A model generated the notes under the pieces. The model was not told where the DNA came from, made no database searches, and saw nothing but the letters and a program-made list of their open reading frames with translations. Below, piece by piece: positions 5,367 through 7,521 of a DNA stretch of 7,521 nt. Origin of the DNA: Bacteriovoracaceae bacterium. Lineage in GTDB: Bacteria; Bdellovibrionota; UBA1018. How positions within the stretch are numbered: position 1 is the stretch's first letter; every line of letters starts with the position of its first letter. Both the position numbers and the translations under genes were made by a program. The DNA lies in assembly GCA_947475645.1 (NCBI GenBank), contig CANJNU010000035.1, positions 1 to 7,521 on the forward strand, read 5' to 3'.

Positions 5367-6496
5367 AAGCAAAAATTTTAGAACCCACTTCAAAAAATAT
5401 TCAACGTGTGGCCCTGGCCCTACGCGAAGGCAGAGTTGTGGGCATGCCCACCGAAACGGTTTATGGACTTGCAGGCGCGGCGTTTCAGCCCGATGCTTTG
5501 GCTCGCATTTTTGAAACCAAGGAGCGGCCTACTTTTGATCCTTTAATTGTGCATGTGGGGCCACACTGTAATTCAGAAGAAGCACTCGAAAAACAGGGAT
5601 TAATTCATACCTCGGCACTCAGTGTGGAAGCAAAATTAGTTATCCAGAACTTAATTGAAAACTTTTGGCCAGGTCCACTCACTCTCGTTCTGCCCCGATC
5701 GAATCGCGTTCCCGACCTCGCAACAGCAGGACTCTCCACGGTGGCTATTCGCATGCCTATGCACCCCGTTGCACAAGCACTGATTGAAGCCGCGGGTACG
5801 CCGCTTGCTGCTCCGAGTGCCAATCGCTTTGGCCGCATTAGCCCTACCACGGCACAAGCGGTTGCCGACGAATTGGGCGATCGAATTGAACTGATTCTCG
5901 ACGGTGGTCCGTGCGCAGTGGGAGTTGAATCGACCGTCATTCATGTTGCCCTCGACGGAACGCTCACTCAACTTCGACCCGGTGGACTTGCTCGCCAAAC
6001 GATTCAAGATCAACTGGGAATCTCGGTTCACACTACTGAATCGACCTCTGCTCCGGGCCTCACCGAGCAGGCTCAAACCTCGCCGGGCATGCTAGAAAGC
6101 CATTATTCGCCTAGTAAAACACTTGTGCTACTGCCCGAAGCGGTAACCGAACTTGAACCACGGCACTGGCGAGAAATGAAGAAAAATGGAGGCGAAGCCT
6201 CTACATTTGGATTTCTTCTGAGAAGGCCACTTACAGCAGAAGAGCCCACCCTCGAGGAGCTGCTTCATCGCTCGGGTGCTTTTACGGCAGGCAACGAGCC
6301 CAAATTGCTAATCGAGGCTCTGACTCAAAACGGCGACGTTCATGAGGCCGCTCGAAATCTTTTTTTAAAGCTCAGAATGCTCGACGCATCTTCTGCCGAT
6401 TTACTTTTTGCTGAACCCTGGGAGAAAGACGAGGGCCTGGGGCACGCTCTGATTGATCGGCTTACCCGAGCGGCTAAAATTAAACTCTCCATTTAA
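5363..6496 (+). CDS. tsaC: Sua5-type L-threonylcarbamoyladenylate synthase (YrdC + Sua5 domains)
   Basis: Makes L-threonylcarbamoyl-AMP from threonine, bicarbonate and ATP. The TsaD complex then uses it for t6A37 on ANN-decoding tRNAs. The 377 residues cover the YrdC domain, with GRVVGMPTETVYGLAG (23-38), KERPTFDPLIVHV (53-65), NFWPGPLTLVLP (100-111), RMPMHPVAQAL (130-140), SANRFGRISPT (152-162) and GVESTVI (187-193). The linker SPGMLESHYSP (240-250) is known to close over the active site in Sua5. The C-terminal Sua5 domain ends in ARNLFLKLRMLD (330-341) and GLGHALIDRLTRAA (358-371). It is somewhat longer than typical Sua5 proteins of about 340-350 residues, with extra sequence at about 68-98. 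ATG 5363 is preferred over GTG 5348: GGGAG (5350-5354) lies eight bases upstream, and the ATG overlaps murF's TGA, implying coupling. Confidence 0.94.
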   Translation: MKAKILEPTSKNIQRVALALREGRVVGMPTETVYGLAGAAFQPDALARIFETKERPTFDPLIVHVGPHCNSEEALEKQGLIHTSALSVEAKLVIQNLIENFWPGPLTLVLPRSNRVPDLATAGLSTVAIRMPMHPVAQALIEAAGTPLAAPSANRFGRISPTTAQAVADELGDRIELILDGGPCAVGVESTVIHVALDGTLTQLRPGGLARQTIQDQLGISVHTTESTSAPGLTEQAQTSPGMLESHYSPSKTLVLLPEAVTELEPRHWREMKKNGGEASTFGFLLRRPLTAEEPTLEELLHRSGAFTAGNEPKLLIEALTQNGDVHEAARNLFLKLRMLDASSADLLFAEPWEKDEGLGHALIDRLTRAAKIKLSI

Positions 6497-6508
6497 ACGA
6501 TTCAAGCG

Positions 6509-7504
6509 ATGACAAACATTCAAACGCCCTCTGCACTCGACGCACTCAAAAAAGCTCTCGAAATTGGTCGAATTTACGAGGGAGCGACCAGCCCTAATCC
6601 ACCCGTGGGGGCCGCGGCGATGAACCGCGAAGGTAAGATTATCTCGCTTCAAGCGCATACCCAAGCGGGCACCCCTCACGCTGAAGCCAAAGTCATTCAA
6701 GACCTTCGAGATCGCGGGCTTCTTTCGGAGGTTCATACGCTCGTCATTACGCTCGAACCCTGCAATCACATGGGCCGCACTCCTCCCTGTACTGAAGTCA
6801 TCTTGAGCGCACAAATTCCTCGCGTACTTTACGGCACAAGCGATCCCAATCCTAAAGTGGCGGGCCGCGGGGCCGAGCGCTTGCGCGACGCAGGAATCGA
6901 GGTAGCCGAGTGCGAAGGCCCGCTCAACGAAGATTGCATTGAACTGATCGCCGCCTTCTCGCATTGGGCAAAAACCGGAATGCCTTACGTGATCGTAAAA
7001 ACCGCGCACCGAAAGGGAACTTCGGGGCAAATCACGCCCCAATCGATGGTTCCTCCCTCAGGGCATAAAACATTCACTTCTCAGACTTCCCTTCAATTCG
7101 CTCACCAACTTCGCAAACGCGCCGACGCCATCCTCACGGGAAGCGGTACCGTTCTTACCGACCTCCCTCAGTTCACCGTTCGGCAAGTTAAAGACCACGA
7201 ACTCGTCAAAACGGGGCAAAAGCCCAGAATCTTAGTGATCTTCGACCGAAAAAAGCGCGTGCCCGAGAGCTACTTACGCGCCGCGCAACAGCGAGGTTTT
7301 GAGGTTTGGATTCGTACTGACATTAAAGACACCTTGCGTGAACTCGGTCAGCGAGGGGCACTGACTACCCTGGTCGAAGCAGGCCCTGAACTCACTCAAT
7401 CCATTCTATCTTCGGGTTTTTGGAATAAGCATGTGGTAATCACTGAAGGAAATCCGGACAAAATCGAATGTTTACTGGGATCGTTCAACAACTCGGCAAA
7501 ATAA
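6509..7504 (+). CDS. ribD: RibD, riboflavin biosynthesis pyrimidine deaminase/reductase
   Basis: Bifunctional cytoplasmic enzyme: deaminates 2,5-diamino-6-ribosylamino-4(3H)-pyrimidinone 5'-phosphate, then reduces the ribosyl side chain with NADPH. The deaminase half (1-150) is intact: SPNPPVGAA (28-36), zinc/catalytic HAE (57-59), TLEPCNHMGRTPPC (81-94) with both zinc cysteines, and YGTSDPNPKVAGRG (108-121). The reductase half (about 158-331) keeps LRKRADAILTGSGTVLTDLPQFTVR (split 201-215 and 216-225) and LVEAGPEL (288-295). However, the usual K-A-x-SLDG segment reads KTAHRKGTSGQ, and EGGP is EAGP. At 331 residues it is about 30 shorter than E. coli or B. subtilis RibD. The shortening falls at the C-terminus, where ribE starts in another frame. 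It begins 12 bases after the Sua5-type stop, with no obvious Shine-Dalgarno site. Deaminase call firm; reductase activity less certain. Confidence 0.92.
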   Translation: MTNIQTPSALDALKKALEIGRIYEGATSPNPPVGAAAMNREGKIISLQAHTQAGTPHAEAKVIQDLRDRGLLSEVHTLVITLEPCNHMGRTPPCTEVILSAQIPRVLYGTSDPNPKVAGRGAERLRDAGIEVAECEGPLNEDCIELIAAFSHWAKTGMPYVIVKTAHRKGTSGQITPQSMVPPSGHKTFTSQTSLQFAHQLRKRADAILTGSGTVLTDLPQFTVRQVKDHELVKTGQKPRILVIFDRKKRVPESYLRAAQQRGFEVWIRTDIKDTLRELGQRGALTTLVEAGPELTQSILSSGFWNKHVVITEGNPDKIECLLGSFNNSAK

Positions 7505-7521
7505 CCCAAGCCACTCCCCAA
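7468..7521 (+). CDS. ribE: RibE, riboflavin synthase alpha chain, N-terminal fragment (runs off the right edge)
   Basis: ATG 7468 opens a frame reading MFTGIVQQLGKITQATPQ to the last base. MFTGIV followed by Q/E-x-L-G-x-(I/V) is the hallmark N-terminus of riboflavin synthase, which dismutates two 6,7-dimethyl-8-ribityllumazines into riboflavin. The frame differs from ribD, and the two overlap by 37 bases (7468-7504), implying coupled translation. A GGA at 7456-7458, nine bases upstream, may serve as ribosome-binding site. Only 18 codons are visible, but the motif is highly specific and the position after ribD is the expected one in riboflavin operons. Confidence 0.88.
   Translation, partial: MFTGIVQQLGKITQATPQ

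Noticed and set aside
6497..6508. FMN riboswitch ahead of ribD
   Set aside because: Only 12 bases separate ribD from the preceding gene, so there is no room for an RFN element.

Overview
The window reads as a piece of a Gram-negative-type bacterial chromosome of roughly balanced base composition, with tightly packed housekeeping genes. The combination of a stand-alone RluA-like pseudouridine synthase, a COG1092-like methyltransferase, a membrane protein with cytoplasmic GYF_2-like domains, and a murF-sua5-ribD-ribE run suggests a Bdellovibrionota or other delta-type proteobacterial lineage. That placement is inference from gene content and protein style; there is no rRNA or marker gene here to settle it.

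Layout. (1) The left edge, bases 1-206 on the minus strand, holds a fragment of an AAA_14/DUF4143-type ATPase. It has the Walker-B-like segment but no Walker A, and it runs out of the window. Its 5' boundary sits in a cluster of interleaved inverted repeats (185-248). (2) Two minus-strand RNA-modification genes follow: an RluA-family pseudouridine synthase (1244-1870) and a SAM-dependent methyltransferase (243-1247). They are joined by a 4-base ATGA stop/start overlap. (3) Divergent from them is a small N-terminally anchored SRPBCC-like protein (1932-2546). It is convergent with, and shares its stop-codon bases with, a two-TM membrane protein carrying two GYF_2-like domains (2543-3868). (4) From a 58-base divergent spacer, a plus-strand operon runs to the right edge: murF (3927-5366), a full-length Sua5-type threonylcarbamoyl-AMP synthase (5363-6496), ribD (6509-7504) and the first 18 codons of ribE (from 7468). 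ribE starts inside ribD in another frame.

How it works together. The plus-strand operon combines the last cytoplasmic step of UDP-MurNAc-pentapeptide synthesis, the first step of tRNA t6A37 modification and early riboflavin synthesis. The link is probably growth-related co-expression rather than one pathway. The minus-strand pair modifies RNA, probably rRNA or tRNA. No complete mobile element, CRISPR array, RNA gene or clearly novel multi-gene system is visible. The most unusual parts are the truncated ATPase with its inverted-repeat junction, the ribD/ribE overlap with a shortened and divergent RibD reductase half, and two short in-frame tandem repeats inside coding genes.
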